From Rhodococcus rhodnii (GTDB lineage: Bacteria > Actinomycetota > Actinomycetes > Mycobacteriales > Pseudonocardiaceae), in the NCBI GenBank assembly GCA_000720375.1, contig JOAA01000001.1, positions 310,001-374,000 on the forward strand: a DNA stretch of 64,000 bases, written 5' to 3'. Below the pieces are notes generated by a model. That model saw nothing but the letters and a program-made list of their open reading frames with translations, did no database searches and had not been told where the DNA came from. Both the position numbers and the translations under genes were made by a program. Positions 8,374 to 19,100 of the stretch are shown here, one piece after another (positions within the stretch are counted from its first letter, which is position 1; each line of letters begins with the position of its first letter).

Positions 8374-9685
8374 CGAGATCGATGTCGTCGGGAGTCGCCG
8401 CGGCCGCCTCACGTTCGGCTGCGGTCAGTTCGGTACGGTCCACAGTGAGTGTGTAATCCCGGCGGGGATCGAAGTCATCGAACTGGTCTACCCGGTCCAG
8501 CACATCGGCAACGAGTTTGCGCAGGAAGAGCCGAGGCGCTACGCCGACCCTGCCGCCAAGACGACCGGCCACGGCATCAGCCAACATCGCAAGATAGTTG
8601 TCGTCGACCAATGCGTTGATCCGGGTGGGAGCAACGGAACCGTCGGTGTAGAGGTCGCGGACCCTGCGCCCGAGCAGCAGCAACCGATCCGGGGTGAAAC
8701 CGGTGAGCCGAACCTGTGGTGCGCGGGGGTTATCGAACCGCGGATCGGCAGTGAAGTCGGCTCGCATCCTGTCAGCCAAGGGCTGGAGCAGTTGTACTCC
8801 TTGTCGCCCGTCGAAGAACGCAGGCGTGCCGGTAATCATCAGATACAGCCCCGGAAATCGCCCGCCGTCGATGTCATCGAGCAGCTGCCGCAATGCATTG
8901 AGCGCTTTCGCCCTGGCATCGCTGCGAACCCGCTGCAGGGTCTCCACCTCGTCGAGCACCAGCAGCAGGCCGGGGTGGCCCGCATCGCGTAGCACAGTCA
9001 GCAATCCCCGGAGAAACCCCAGCGCGAGGAAATGATCAATGTCGCCCTTCACCCCAGCGCTACGTTTGGCCGCGGCCGCCACGTGCGGCTGGCCGGACAA
9101 CCACGCTGCGATGCCGGCCGCGGTAGCGACGTCTTCGCCAGCGAGGGCTCGTCGGTAACCACGCAGCCCAGCTGCGAAACCGGGTGTCGTTCTGGCAACC
9201 TCGCCCAACCGCTGCTCGAGGAGCACCTCCACGGCGGAACCGAGAGCTTCCGAATCCCGGCTGTCGACCGTGCCTTCGGCCAACACGTCCTCCTCCAGTG
9301 CGTACAGCCAGGAGTCGAGCACGGTCCGAAAGGCGCTCGGCGGCGCGGTTGCCGTCGTCAGCCGTTCACACAGTCGCCGGTACACGGTCTCCAACCGGTG
9401 CAACGGCGTTTCAGTCTCGGAGATCTGCACCTCAGCGACCGCCATGCCAGCGGACTTCGCCCGCTCCGCGACCCACCGGGCGAGAAAGGTCTTACCCGAC
9501 CCGTATTCGCCACGCACCGCCTTGAACTCGGCCGCACCGCCAGCGCAGTTCGCCAGCTCTTCATCGAACGTGCCGGTGAACCGGTCAAGCCCTACGGCAA
9601 GCAGGTCGAGGCCACTTTCCGGCACGGTGCCTCGGCGCAAAGCCGCCAGGACCGTACGTCGGCGGGCGGGGCTGACCGCGTTCAT
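8363..9685 (-). CDS. brxD: BREX system ATP-binding protein BrxD
   Basis: P-loop ATPase of the BREX type 2 operon, 440 residues. Walker A is RGEYGSGKTFLARW (about 57-70) and Walker B is LLLVLDEVETLQ (about 236-247), followed by a sensor-like LYLMITGTPAFFDG. The fold is of the AAA/ORC-Cdc6-like type described for BrxD. A polar region then ends in an Asp/Glu-rich tail (TPDDIDLDVR). Start ATG 9685 overlaps the pglZ stop in an ATGA arrangement, and its own stop lies inside the start region of brxHI, so the three genes are tightly coupled. Identity rests on the ATPase motifs together with position between pglZ and brxHI. Confidence 0.9.
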   Translation of the reverse strand: MNAVSPARRRTVLAALRRGTVPESGLDLLAVGLDRFTGTFDEELANCAGGAAEFKAVRGEYGSGKTFLARWVAERAKSAGMAVAEVQISETETPLHRLETVYRRLCERLTTATAPPSAFRTVLDSWLYALEEDVLAEGTVDSRDSEALGSAVEVLLEQRLGEVARTTPGFAAGLRGYRRALAGEDVATAAGIAAWLSGQPHVAAAAKRSAGVKGDIDHFLALGFLRGLLTVLRDAGHPGLLLVLDEVETLQRVRSDARAKALNALRQLLDDIDGGRFPGLYLMITGTPAFFDGRQGVQLLQPLADRMRADFTADPRFDNPRAPQVRLTGFTPDRLLLLGRRVRDLYTDGSVAPTRINALVDDNYLAMLADAVAGRLGGRVGVAPRLFLRKLVADVLDRVDQFDDFDPRRDYTLTVDRTELTAAEREAAAATPDDIDLDVR

Positions 9686-12378
9686 CGTGACCCCTCGTCG
9701 AGGAACTGTTCCTCGAGTAGCGTCCGGTTCAGTACGACGGTCCGATCGTTGTCGACGAGGTCGATCACCGGGAATTGGTCGAAGTTGAGCAGCTTCTTCA
9801 GCGCACCCACTAGCGCGCGAGGGTTGCGCCCAGGCGCTCCCGCGGCCTGCAGCACGGCGGCCACGGGTGACCGCCCCCCTGCCGCCACGAGCACGTCGAC
9901 GACGTTGGCAACGGTATCGGGGTCCGGTACCCGATTGCGCGGGAACGCCTTGTGCGCGGCTACGAATGTGGCTGAGGAGATCAGAGCCCGACCGATGCTC
10001 GCCGACGAAGCGGCATCTGGCTCAGGCTCGCTGAACAAAGTGGGCGCGTCAGCAATGTCGGACTTGACCGGACGCCGTCGTCGTCTATCAGGTTTGCTGT
10101 GTCGGGTCGGGGTGGATGCAGACACCACAGGTCCAGCCACCGTGCGACCGGTCCACCAGTCCGGTGGCCCGAGGCTGTGAAAGGTCCACCCTGCCAGTTC
10201 GGGGGAACCAGGCGGGAGCAGCACGATAAGCGGGATTGCCACTTCCGCAAGACTGGCACCGCCGTGGTACCCGCGGGTACGCCGGCCGTAACGGATGTCT
10301 TCAGTGGCGGCGAGCACGACCTCATTACCAGGCACAAGAACCCGGGGGCCGCGCAGGAGGACCTCGTCCTCGCCCAGCGGTCGCTCACCCGGCATCCGCC
10401 AGCGTGCACCGCCGGTGGAGTCGGGCCGGTGGGTGCTGTCATGCTCCAGCACGTGGCCGTGGTCGCTGGTGAGCACCACAATCCACCCATCGAGCGCAGC
10501 GCGTTCCAGCAATTCAGGCAGGCCCGAAACGTCACGGTAGTGCCAGGTCGGGTCGTCGGCCTGGCGACTGGTCGGCAACGACTCATCGACCGCGTTGAGT
10601 ACCACCGCAACTACGTGCTTGTTGTTGGACGCGGTAAAGGCCTCAGTGAGTTCGGCACCAAGGTCGCCGCCGTCTCGACCGGCGAGCCCGTCCTTGTGCA
10701 CCAACTGCGCCCTGGTCCTCGCTGGCCAGAATGGGTGCGAACCAAACGCGGAACGCTCCACCCCTGCGTCCCCTCGGCGCAGTGACGCGGTGAGCAGGCT
10801 GGTGCGGCTGTACGAGGTTTCCGTAGGAAATGCCGCGAGCACGGCCTCGCGACCGCCGTCCACGGGACGCACGACCTCAGTCCACCCGTTGTCTCCACTG
10901 CCCACGACGGACTCCGCCAGTTCGACGGCCACCGGCATCGACATCCCGTCCACCACTACTAGTAGCACCTTGCGTGTGCTGGCGAGATCAGCCACGACGG
11001 TTGGCAAAACCGTCTCGACGGCGAGCAGCGTACGAGGCGTTTGACCGGCCGCGCTGGGCAGGATGCGAGAGAAAGCCAGGTCGAGGCTCCTGCGCCGCTG
11101 ACTTGCTGACCGGATAAGCCGGCCAAAAACGGCGGCAACCTCAGGCCAGGGCGCGCCTTGCCGTAGCTGGGTCAGTTCCCGGTCTAGCCACGCGAGGTCG
11201 CGGGCGTAGCCGGTCATCCAATCGCTCACCGAGGCGTACTCATGTTCACTGGTGGGGATGTCCAGCCAGCGACGCACCCGCACGGCCGCCTCAACCCTAC
11301 GGACGATGGCCGCCTGATCGCGGCCGTCCCGGTGCCTGTACAGGGGGTCGAGATCGGCTTCGTCCACGGCATCTACCGCGTGCCGCAACCGCTGTTCAAA
11401 TCCACTAGGCAGAACGTCGCTGTGTGCTGCGAACCGGCGTCCGCCAAGGTCTGCCAACACCGAATCGGCACGGCGCACTTGCTGAGCCACCCGGTCGGTG
11501 CTCGCCGAGCGCGCCAACGCCACGGCCGAATCTGCCGCGGCTCGCACGTGGGTGGCAGGTGGTAGGGGCGAGCCCCACCGGACGCCGGCGAAGCCGCCGA
11601 ACAACGCAGCCAGTTCAGGGTCGGCCGCGGTCGCAGTGAGCACGTCAGCTACCAGCAGGTCCGCGAGGACGTCATCCCGTCCCTCAGCAAGCCGCATGAC
11701 CAGTCCAGCGGGCTCACCGAGTCGTTCGACCAGCCAGTCGATCATGCCCTGCCGGTGGGTCGGCGGCAGCGCACGCCACCGCGCGCGCCGCCTCGAGTCG
11801 TCAGCCAGCGCAATAACCTCAACGAGGTCCAACTCGTCCAGATCGAGGCCCAGTCGTTCTCGGAGCACCCGTGTGATGGCGAGCTCCAGGGTGAGCACAG
11901 TGCCATGCAGACTGTTCGCCTCGCCAGCCTGAGCCAGCTCGATCAGCGCGTCGGTAAGCCAGGCGCGCCGCCGCTCCCGGAGACGCACATCCACCTGTTT
12001 GGGCTGGAGTACATCGTTGAGCAGGGTGTCCCGGCTGACGTCATAAAGCTGGTTGCCGTGCAGTCGACTCATGATCGCTTCGCCCAACTCGTCCTGCGAC
12101 CGGTCGGTGAGTACCACGAGGTCGCCCGTGACGTGGTCGGTTTCGGCGCCCTCGCCGGCCAACGCGGCGAGTACAGCTAGGACAGACGGGCACGCGACAA
12201 TCCGTGCTTCTCTACCCTCGGCCTCAAGATGGTCCGCGCCAGTCCAGATGGCCAGACCTGGGGCGGCTATACCGATCGCCACCGGACCTGCTGTGTCCCG
12301 AGGTACCTTGGCAAGGATCGCCCGGGCCCTGGCGATGACCGCGCCCTCGAAGGCCGCACCGAGGTCTGCGATCGCCAT
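9682..12378 (-). CDS. pglZ: BREX type 2 phosphatase-domain protein PglZ
   Basis: PglZ is the one protein shared by all BREX types and has an alkaline-phosphatase-superfamily core. The 898-residue product shows the metal-binding motifs in order: LLVVVDGMSMPVA (about 472-484), the TSYSRTSLLT nucleophile region, VVLTSDHGHVLEHD (about 640-653) and RGYHGGASLAEVAIPL (about 710). The N-terminal 400 residues are helical and specific to the BREX 2 subfamily. The C-terminus ends with a helical domain (FDQFPVIDLVDNDRTVVLNR). The start ATG 12378 overlaps the pglY stop by one base (TGATG), and the stop overlaps brxD. In Streptomyces, PglZ is needed for resistance and restrains PglX toxicity (established for S. 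coelicolor Pgl). Confidence 0.93.
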   Translation of the reverse strand: MAIADLGAAFEGAVIARARAILAKVPRDTAGPVAIGIAAPGLAIWTGADHLEAEGREARIVACPSVLAVLAALAGEGAETDHVTGDLVVLTDRSQDELGEAIMSRLHGNQLYDVSRDTLLNDVLQPKQVDVRLRERRRAWLTDALIELAQAGEANSLHGTVLTLELAITRVLRERLGLDLDELDLVEVIALADDSRRRARWRALPPTHRQGMIDWLVERLGEPAGLVMRLAEGRDDVLADLLVADVLTATAADPELAALFGGFAGVRWGSPLPPATHVRAAADSAVALARSASTDRVAQQVRRADSVLADLGGRRFAAHSDVLPSGFEQRLRHAVDAVDEADLDPLYRHRDGRDQAAIVRRVEAAVRVRRWLDIPTSEHEYASVSDWMTGYARDLAWLDRELTQLRQGAPWPEVAAVFGRLIRSASQRRRSLDLAFSRILPSAAGQTPRTLLAVETVLPTVVADLASTRKVLLVVVDGMSMPVAVELAESVVGSGDNGWTEVVRPVDGGREAVLAAFPTETSYSRTSLLTASLRRGDAGVERSAFGSHPFWPARTRAQLVHKDGLAGRDGGDLGAELTEAFTASNNKHVVAVVLNAVDESLPTSRQADDPTWHYRDVSGLPELLERAALDGWIVVLTSDHGHVLEHDSTHRPDSTGGARWRMPGERPLGEDEVLLRGPRVLVPGNEVVLAATEDIRYGRRTRGYHGGASLAEVAIPLIVLLPPGSPELAGWTFHSLGPPDWWTGRTVAGPVVSASTPTRHSKPDRRRRRPVKSDIADAPTLFSEPEPDAASSASIGRALISSATFVAAHKAFPRNRVPDPDTVANVVDVLVAAGGRSPVAAVLQAAGAPGRNPRALVGALKKLLNFDQFPVIDLVDNDRTVVLNRTLLEEQFLDEGSR

Positions 12379-15300
12379 CAGGACTCGCCCTCACCAGGCT
12401 CCACGGTCCGGATCTCGATCTCGTACTGAACGCCGGGGTGTTGCTCAGCGAACTGCCGGACGGCCGCCAAGACGGTGTCCATCCGACCGCGTGCGGTCCG
12501 TCGTGCCGACGTGCTCGGCGCTGGCGGGTCCGGTCGCTGCGGCCGATCGTCCGATTCCGGTTCCTGCGGCGGGAGGAACACGCGCAACAGTTCACGCTTC
12601 GCATCATCGAGGGTGCGCGCGAGGCTTGCGGCCTGTTCGTTGGCGTTGACGTTGCGGCGCACTGTCTCTCGAACCCGATCGGCACGCGTGTCATCTAGCC
12701 GGTCGAGCACTGCCCAGTCGGCATTGCGCAGTGCGCCCACCACTTCTGAGGCACTCTTCATCGACTTGCTGAGCAGGAGCGGTTCGATATCCCGGAGGTC
12801 TGCGGTGGCCAGCACCTCGACCAGTTCAGTCGGTCCGGCGGCGGCGCGCAGGTCGGCCAGCAGACCACTGGCGACGGTGGCGGTCACGTAACGGCCGGTG
12901 GGTGCGGAGGTATCCAGTCCGAGCCGTCCGCCGTGCGTGTCCAGTACCTCGACCAACTCAATGGCGGGCTGCCGCAACGGTTCCGCCCGGGTCATGACGG
13001 CGTCTGCGAATCTGGCAACGGACCGCGGCGAGACCACGCCGCTGGTGGGCGACACGCCGAACAACCCGCCTGCCAAGTCCTCGGCACGCGCCCACTGCTC
13101 GTCGCTCGGCATCGGCGCCCGGCGCAACGCGAGAGCGTCGGTCACATCTTCGACTGCGGCCGGCGGAGTGATCACTTCGTCGCCTCGGAGCCACGTGCGT
13201 CTGGTCAGTTCGGCGTAGGCGGCGATTAGCAGGTTCTCGACCTTAGTCTCCATGCCGCGCGGCGCGAGCCATGCCCGCACGGTGCGGACCATGATGTCCT
13301 TGTCAGCCAGGTTGTCCTTGGCGGCAAGCTGGTCCAGCTCCTGCCCCACTTCGTGGTCCAGCGTGAACGGGCCACCGTGGTCCTGTCCCAGATGTAGAGG
13401 GTGCGCGATCCGCCGAATGGCCTCCCGTTCAGCACGGTCAAGGTCGATTCGGCCGTCGACGGCGTCGGCGGCTCTCCGCACGACGGCGAGCGTCGTCTTC
13501 AGATCAGCGGGGCGCATCAGGTCGCCCTTGTTGTGCGAGTCAAGGTGCGGGTGGTCGGGATAGGTGTGGCTGTAGAGCTGGTCGACAAGTCCAGCGAGCG
13601 CGTCGACGAACGAACGCCCGGCGTCCAACTTGGGTGTGATCCCGGGGTCTAGGCTCACTAGGTGGTCGTGCCAGTCCTGTACCAGGTCCTCTTTAGGACG
13701 GGCTACCAAACCGTAGGCGTTCTTCAACGCCTCGACGATCTCGTTGCGCAGCGAAACCCGGAGGTTCCCGAGTAGGTCTCTGACCCGCTGTCGGTCGGCA
13801 GCGTTGTACCGACTGGCGGCCTCGTCCAGGTTGTTCCTCGTCAGCAGGTGGTTGACCCGGACGAGCCGGCTGATCCGGTCGATCACGTCACCGGTGAAGA
13901 ACGCAGGCAGCCATGTCACCGTCCACGGCTTGTTCAAAGTGGTGCGCAGGGATCGGACACGGTTGCGGTCGGCAGCTGCGGACAGTTCGTCTGGGTCGAA
14001 CGGGTAGTCCAGGATGAGTCGCCACCGACCCGTATGCAGCGGCTCGAACTCGTTGTCGCGTAGTTCCTGCGTGTCTCGGACGTTGCCGTACACGATCTCG
14101 ATGACCCGGCGGCTGCCTCGCCACGGCACCACATGGTCAATCGGCGTGGTGTCGGCGTCAGTAATGCCTAGCTGGTCGAACAGAAGCTCGCGAACAAGCC
14201 TGCGGCGGGCACCCGCGTTATCGAAACGGACGACGCTTTCGATGATCGCGTCAACGTTGACCCCGACCAACTCCAGCCGCGCGGTCGGATCGGCACCCTC
14301 ACCCACCTGCAGCTCGGCAACCTGGCCGGCCCAGCGCCGGAGCCGCCTGGCGACTTCGCCGATTTCCTGGCCAGGGATCGGGGTCTTCACCGAGCCGTGG
14401 TTGAGCGCGGCAAGCCTGCGGGCAGTCAGATTCTGTAGCGCGGAGACGTCCGGGATCAGCGCGGCCAGCAGCAGAGTCTTCACCAGTCGGTCGTCACCGC
14501 GGAACGCGACCAAACGCCCGGCCTCGGCCGGCACGGTTCCTGCGACCTGCTCCTCGGTGAGGTCTCGGTCGCGCAGCAACATGGGTCGCAACGTCCGCTG
14601 GTAGAGGCGCCGAGCCTGGTCGAACTCGTGTTTGAGCTTGTCGGTGAACGGCTGATCGCCACCGTCTGCGATGGCGTCGAACAGGTCGCCGAGCGGCACA
14701 AGGTCCCCGAGCCGGAACTCGTCGCGCCGGTTGACCAGGATCTGCTGCATAAGCAGCAAGGCGGTCCGTTCACGCTGCAGTGCGTTGGAAGCCTTGACCA
14801 GAGTATCCATAAACGCGGGGCTGAACGGGTACGTCTGCTCGAATGCACCGTGGTCGCTCTGGCCAAGCAGCACGTCCCGTACACCTCCGGCAAGCGCGCT
14901 CGTGCGCTGAAACGCTTGCTCGATGGTGGCGCGTTCGCGCTCACCGCGCGGCTCCAGCACACGGCGCTGCGCGATCAGCGGGAGGTTGCGGTCCTCGAGG
15001 GTGATCGTGCCGAGCCGGTCGTCCCAGTGCTTGAGGCGGTCGTGAAAGGCCTGCAGCTCGGCACCGGTGCGTTCGGCGCCGACCCCTAGTTCTCGCAGAT
15101 CCCGCTGGCGGGCGATCAGGCTGATGATCGGGATCGGTCGCGCCGAGTCTGCTGACTCGACCAACTTCGCGACTTTGTCAGTCTCACGCGCGATGAACTC
15201 GCGGTTGCCGATCCGTCCGGCCAACCACAGCACAAGCTCGTCGAGGAACAGGACTAGCCCGTCGTAGCCGAGTTCTTTCGCATGGCGGCTGATCTCGACG

Positions 15301-16064
15301 AGACCCTGATCGATCGGCCGGAACGCATCGGCAGCACCGGCCACAGTGTCGGCGTAGTCGGGCATGAATACGGGCACGACCTCGCCCAGCAATCGCCGTG
15401 CGAGCGCAGAATCTGGGTCTGCGTCGAATGCTTCGTCCAGCAGTTGCAGCGTCCAGCCGGTGTCCAGTTCACCCCAGCCGGTGTCGCTTGCCGGCGCTGC
15501 ACTGGTCAACCGCGCGAGAAACGCCTCAGCACCGAACTGGTCACGCAGCCGCCGCGCATCACGCAGCAGGCCCTGCGCCCGATACACCTGTGGAAGGCGC
15601 GCAGTGGGGTGTTCACGTCGGATGTACTCGACGTAGCCACCGAGGATGCCCGCTTCCAGAGTCGGCGAACCAGTGAGGTGATAGGGCACCAGCATCAGGC
15701 GTTTGTGGCTCAACCACTCGTGGCGCCCGATGACACGCACGAGGTCGGCCTTGTCCAGGGCATCGACGTCCCGGTCGAGCACGGCGTGCAGCACGGCCAT
15801 GAAGTGGCTCTTACCGGAGCCGAACGAACCGTGGACATAGCTGGCCTTGGAACTGTTCTCCGCGAGCGCGGCGCCGACTAGGGCCAGTGCCTCGTCGAAT
15901 GCGACCGACAGCTCTGGGGTGACGACGTATGAGTCGACGGTAGCCTTGCGGTGTGCGACGCCTTCGGTGAGCCGCAGGACGAAGTCGCCCCGGTGCAGCC
16001 GTTCCGGAATTTTGATCAGCTCGCGCAGCAGTGGCTGCGCCGCCCCCATCGCCGCCTTGGTCAC
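12378..16064 (-). CDS. pglY: BREX type 2 P-loop ATPase PglY
   Basis: Large ATPase of the Pgl/BREX type 2 system, counterpart of BrxC, 1228 residues. Walker A is HGSFGSGKSHFMAVL (about 78-91) and Walker B is GLVLFLDELVLWLAGR (about 263-278). The N-terminus (LLRELIKIPERLHRGDFVLR) is typical of the family. The long C-terminal part is mainly helical and ends in a winged or coiled region with Arg-rich linkers and a polar PQEPESDDRPQRPDPPAP spacer. Start is GTG 16064 with AGGA at about 16070-16073. It sits 62 bp after pglX and overlaps pglZ by one base. Biochemical work on S. coelicolor PglY showed ATPase activity; here intact motifs suggest the same. Confidence 0.93.
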   Translation of the reverse strand: MTKAAMGAAQPLLRELIKIPERLHRGDFVLRLTEGVAHRKATVDSYVVTPELSVAFDEALALVGAALAENSSKASYVHGSFGSGKSHFMAVLHAVLDRDVDALDKADLVRVIGRHEWLSHKRLMLVPYHLTGSPTLEAGILGGYVEYIRREHPTARLPQVYRAQGLLRDARRLRDQFGAEAFLARLTSAAPASDTGWGELDTGWTLQLLDEAFDADPDSALARRLLGEVVPVFMPDYADTVAGAADAFRPIDQGLVEISRHAKELGYDGLVLFLDELVLWLAGRIGNREFIARETDKVAKLVESADSARPIPIISLIARQRDLRELGVGAERTGAELQAFHDRLKHWDDRLGTITLEDRNLPLIAQRRVLEPRGERERATIEQAFQRTSALAGGVRDVLLGQSDHGAFEQTYPFSPAFMDTLVKASNALQRERTALLLMQQILVNRRDEFRLGDLVPLGDLFDAIADGGDQPFTDKLKHEFDQARRLYQRTLRPMLLRDRDLTEEQVAGTVPAEAGRLVAFRGDDRLVKTLLLAALIPDVSALQNLTARRLAALNHGSVKTPIPGQEIGEVARRLRRWAGQVAELQVGEGADPTARLELVGVNVDAIIESVVRFDNAGARRRLVRELLFDQLGITDADTTPIDHVVPWRGSRRVIEIVYGNVRDTQELRDNEFEPLHTGRWRLILDYPFDPDELSAAADRNRVRSLRTTLNKPWTVTWLPAFFTGDVIDRISRLVRVNHLLTRNNLDEAASRYNAADRQRVRDLLGNLRVSLRNEIVEALKNAYGLVARPKEDLVQDWHDHLVSLDPGITPKLDAGRSFVDALAGLVDQLYSHTYPDHPHLDSHNKGDLMRPADLKTTLAVVRRAADAVDGRIDLDRAEREAIRRIAHPLHLGQDHGGPFTLDHEVGQELDQLAAKDNLADKDIMVRTVRAWLAPRGMETKVENLLIAAYAELTRRTWLRGDEVITPPAAVEDVTDALALRRAPMPSDEQWARAEDLAGGLFGVSPTSGVVSPRSVARFADAVMTRAEPLRQPAIELVEVLDTHGGRLGLDTSAPTGRYVTATVASGLLADLRAAAGPTELVEVLATADLRDIEPLLLSKSMKSASEVVGALRNADWAVLDRLDDTRADRVRETVRRNVNANEQAASLARTLDDAKRELLRVFLPPQEPESDDRPQRPDPPAPSTSARRTARGRMDTVLAAVRQFAEQHPGVQYEIEIRTVEPGEGES

Positions 16065-16126
16065 TCAAGTCCTATCCGTGGTCGTTGCCGTCAGTCATGA
16101 ACCTAGTCTCCCTCGAAGGAAGATCG

Positions 16127-19100
16127 TTACTGGTCCGTCCCAACATTGGGGAGGTGGTAACGAGCGCCTCGCCGCTCTCCAGTCTGGACGAGGTCACCGG
16201 CAGTCACGAGCCGGCGCACCAGCGCGCGGGCTTTCGGCGTGTCGACACCGAGTAGTTCGGCTACCTGCGCAGTAGTGACCGGCCCACCACTCGCGAACTC
16301 CAGCACTGCGTCACGCTGGGCCGGGTCAGGTCCGGTTTCGCGGCGCTCGGCAGGCTGCCTACCCTGGGGCGTGCCCCGACGGCGGTTCGGCAGTGGGCTG
16401 ACGTCGACCCGTCCTGATTGGATCTTGAGATCAGCCACACCGAGGTCGAGATCAGCGAGCTGAGTATCGAGGAACCCGTCGTAGGCCTCGGCTGGTGAGG
16501 TGCCGTAGGCGGGGTCGATCTCGGTGTGCCACTGCCGCACCCAGGGGAGGACCTCGGCGAGGCCTGCAAGGAGCGGAAGCAGTCGATCAGCGCCCCAACC
16601 AGCCTCGTTGCGTCGATGCGTGATGGTGACAGCCAGGGCGTGAGCCTGCTCGCGGTGGTCCCAGCCTGCCCAGCCGAGCAGCAGGCTGCCATCGCCGTCG
16701 CGGCTGGCACCTGGGTAGGAGATGAACCGCTCCTTGGGCACGTCCAGCTTGCCTCGGTGCCGCCAGTAGGAAGGTCGGGCGAAGTCGGCTGAGCCGTACT
16801 TAGGAGGAACAGGGATTGTGCCGAGTTTGGTTTTGACGGCCTCACGCACACGTGGGTCCGTGAATTCCTGTCCCAGTTCGGCGGCGATCTGGTCCTCGGC
16901 TCGTTGCAGCTCCCAGACTTCTTCCCAAGCCTTCCGGTTGATGAAGCCTTTGCCCTTGTACCGGTAGGCAGCCAGGAACGGCACATGCTCATCATCGACC
17001 AAGGCGGCGACGATCTCGGCGGTGTCGGCGTCGGGCCGCCCCAGGAAGTCGGCCGCCCACATGGCGGCGACGGCTCCCCACTCGGCATCCGGCCGGACCA
17101 AGTCAGCCAGTTCGGCGACGCTGCGTGGTTCCGGTTGCCGCGCACCGAGTTCGTCTTCGGCGAACCAAAGGTGGTCAGCTTCGAGGCGGTCCTGCAGCCA
17201 CTCGCGGACGGCCCGCTCAGCCTGGGCGTCCCAGTCCTCCGCAGACCAGCGGCGCTTGCACTCTGGCCGTTCGATCAGGGCGAGGTCACGCCGCTTTTTG
17301 ATGAGGTCGATCCGGGCCTGGACGACTCGCTGGTATTCAACGGGCCAGTGGTCGGGTAGTTCAGTGATCGGAGTGGAGCCGTGCCGGGCAAACCACTGAG
17401 TGTCGGTCTCGCCCGCTGCCACTTGCCGAGCCAGGATGATCTCAAAGGGCCGCTCGCCGAGGTTGAGTGCGGGCACGGTGGCCGCGTCTGGGATCACGAC
17501 GGCGGCGGCTTCCGATTCCGACAGGAGGCCGTAGCGCTGGTAGACGTCCCAGTCCAATTCCTCCTGTTCGGCGATCATGCGGGCTCGAATGCGCTGGTAC
17601 TCGTCATTGGCTTCGCCGAGTCGCTCGCGGCTCGGCGAAGCCTGGGTGGTGACTGCCTGCGGACTGCTGGTAGTCAGTTGTTGTGCGAGGTTATCGAGGC
17701 GACGGGCGCGATCCAGCGGCAAGGTCTTGGGCAGGGGGAACTGCTCCAGCTTCGTCCCGGTGAACTCATAGCGATCCTCCCAGTCCTCATCTTGAACGCC
17801 GCGACCGATGCCACTACCGCCTTTGGGCTGAGACACTTGCTTGAGCCAGAAACAGGCGACCGAGGAGTTGAGCACACCGAGCAGCCGCATGTGATCCCCC
17901 GCAGTTGCTCCTTCCCACAGCTTAATCATCGGAGCGGATCGACTGAAGACATTCCTATCGTGATCGAGCACAAAATGATTATGCGTTGCCACGAATGCAA
18001 ATCCAAGCGACACAGGAATGCGAAACCGACTTGCAAAAAACATCGAATATTCGAACCAACTTCGACCGTGTTCGATCTGAGTTTTACCAAAAGCAACACG
18101 AGAGCTTAGCTGAAGTCGGTAAGGCCACAGCCACCGAACCACCGACTCATGCGCATCCGCAACGAGAGTGTCTTCTTGGTACGGCCACAGGGAAATGACT
18201 GGATTGGTCAATCGCCAGTCGCGTGTAACCTCACCCTCCACTAGCGGACGAATGAATCTATCTGGAATTCTATGCCGCTTGAGCGCCCCCAGACCGACCA
18301 TATAAACCGCATCCTCGCGGGTAACCGCGCCAGTTCCCAGCTCAGCTCCAGCCGAACTGAGCAATTGGACTGCAGCGCGTTCTAGCGTCAATAGCAACTG
18401 GTCAGCACCGCCACCGGCGAGAGACCAAGGGTGGGTTGCAAGACGTGATCTCGGCAGGTCAACCACGCTGATCCAGTCGGACTCACTACCCGGTCTGTCC
18501 ACTGCGGACTCGATCGCGCGCCAGACGTTACCTTCCGCCGGTATCGGCGGTTGGGACGGCTCGCCGCGAATGCCAAGCACGGCCCGAACCGTGCCCTCCA
18601 TGTCTGGACGGCGGTTACGGCCCATAAGAATCACGGTCGGGGTGCCATGACCGGGGATAAACGCACCAGATGTATCAATCACGTAGGTGAGATCCACTCG
18701 AGGAAAGAATTCCTCGATTAGTTTCGTGCCGAACTCGCGTTTCATGAAGGCGTTTGAGGTGATCTGACCGACGTAACCAGCGCCTCGACCATCCTCCTCA
18801 GCGGGACGTGCCAGTTCAAAGAACCGCTGGGCGAAGGGGATTGTCAGCTGGTACTGCCGGTGACAGGCAGTGTAATACCGCCGGTATTCACGGTTCAGCG
18901 CAGTGTCCTTGACCGTAATGTACGGCGGGTTGCCCACGACCACGTGGTAAGAACCAATATTCAGCAGAGTGGAGAACTCTTGAGTATCTTCAGCCGCCAA
19001 CTGAAGACCGGCAATAGCATCCATGCCGTCCAGGGTTTCGCGACGGTTGGCCAGTAGTGAATCACCGGTCGCGATAGTGACTGCCCAGCGTTGGCCGGCG

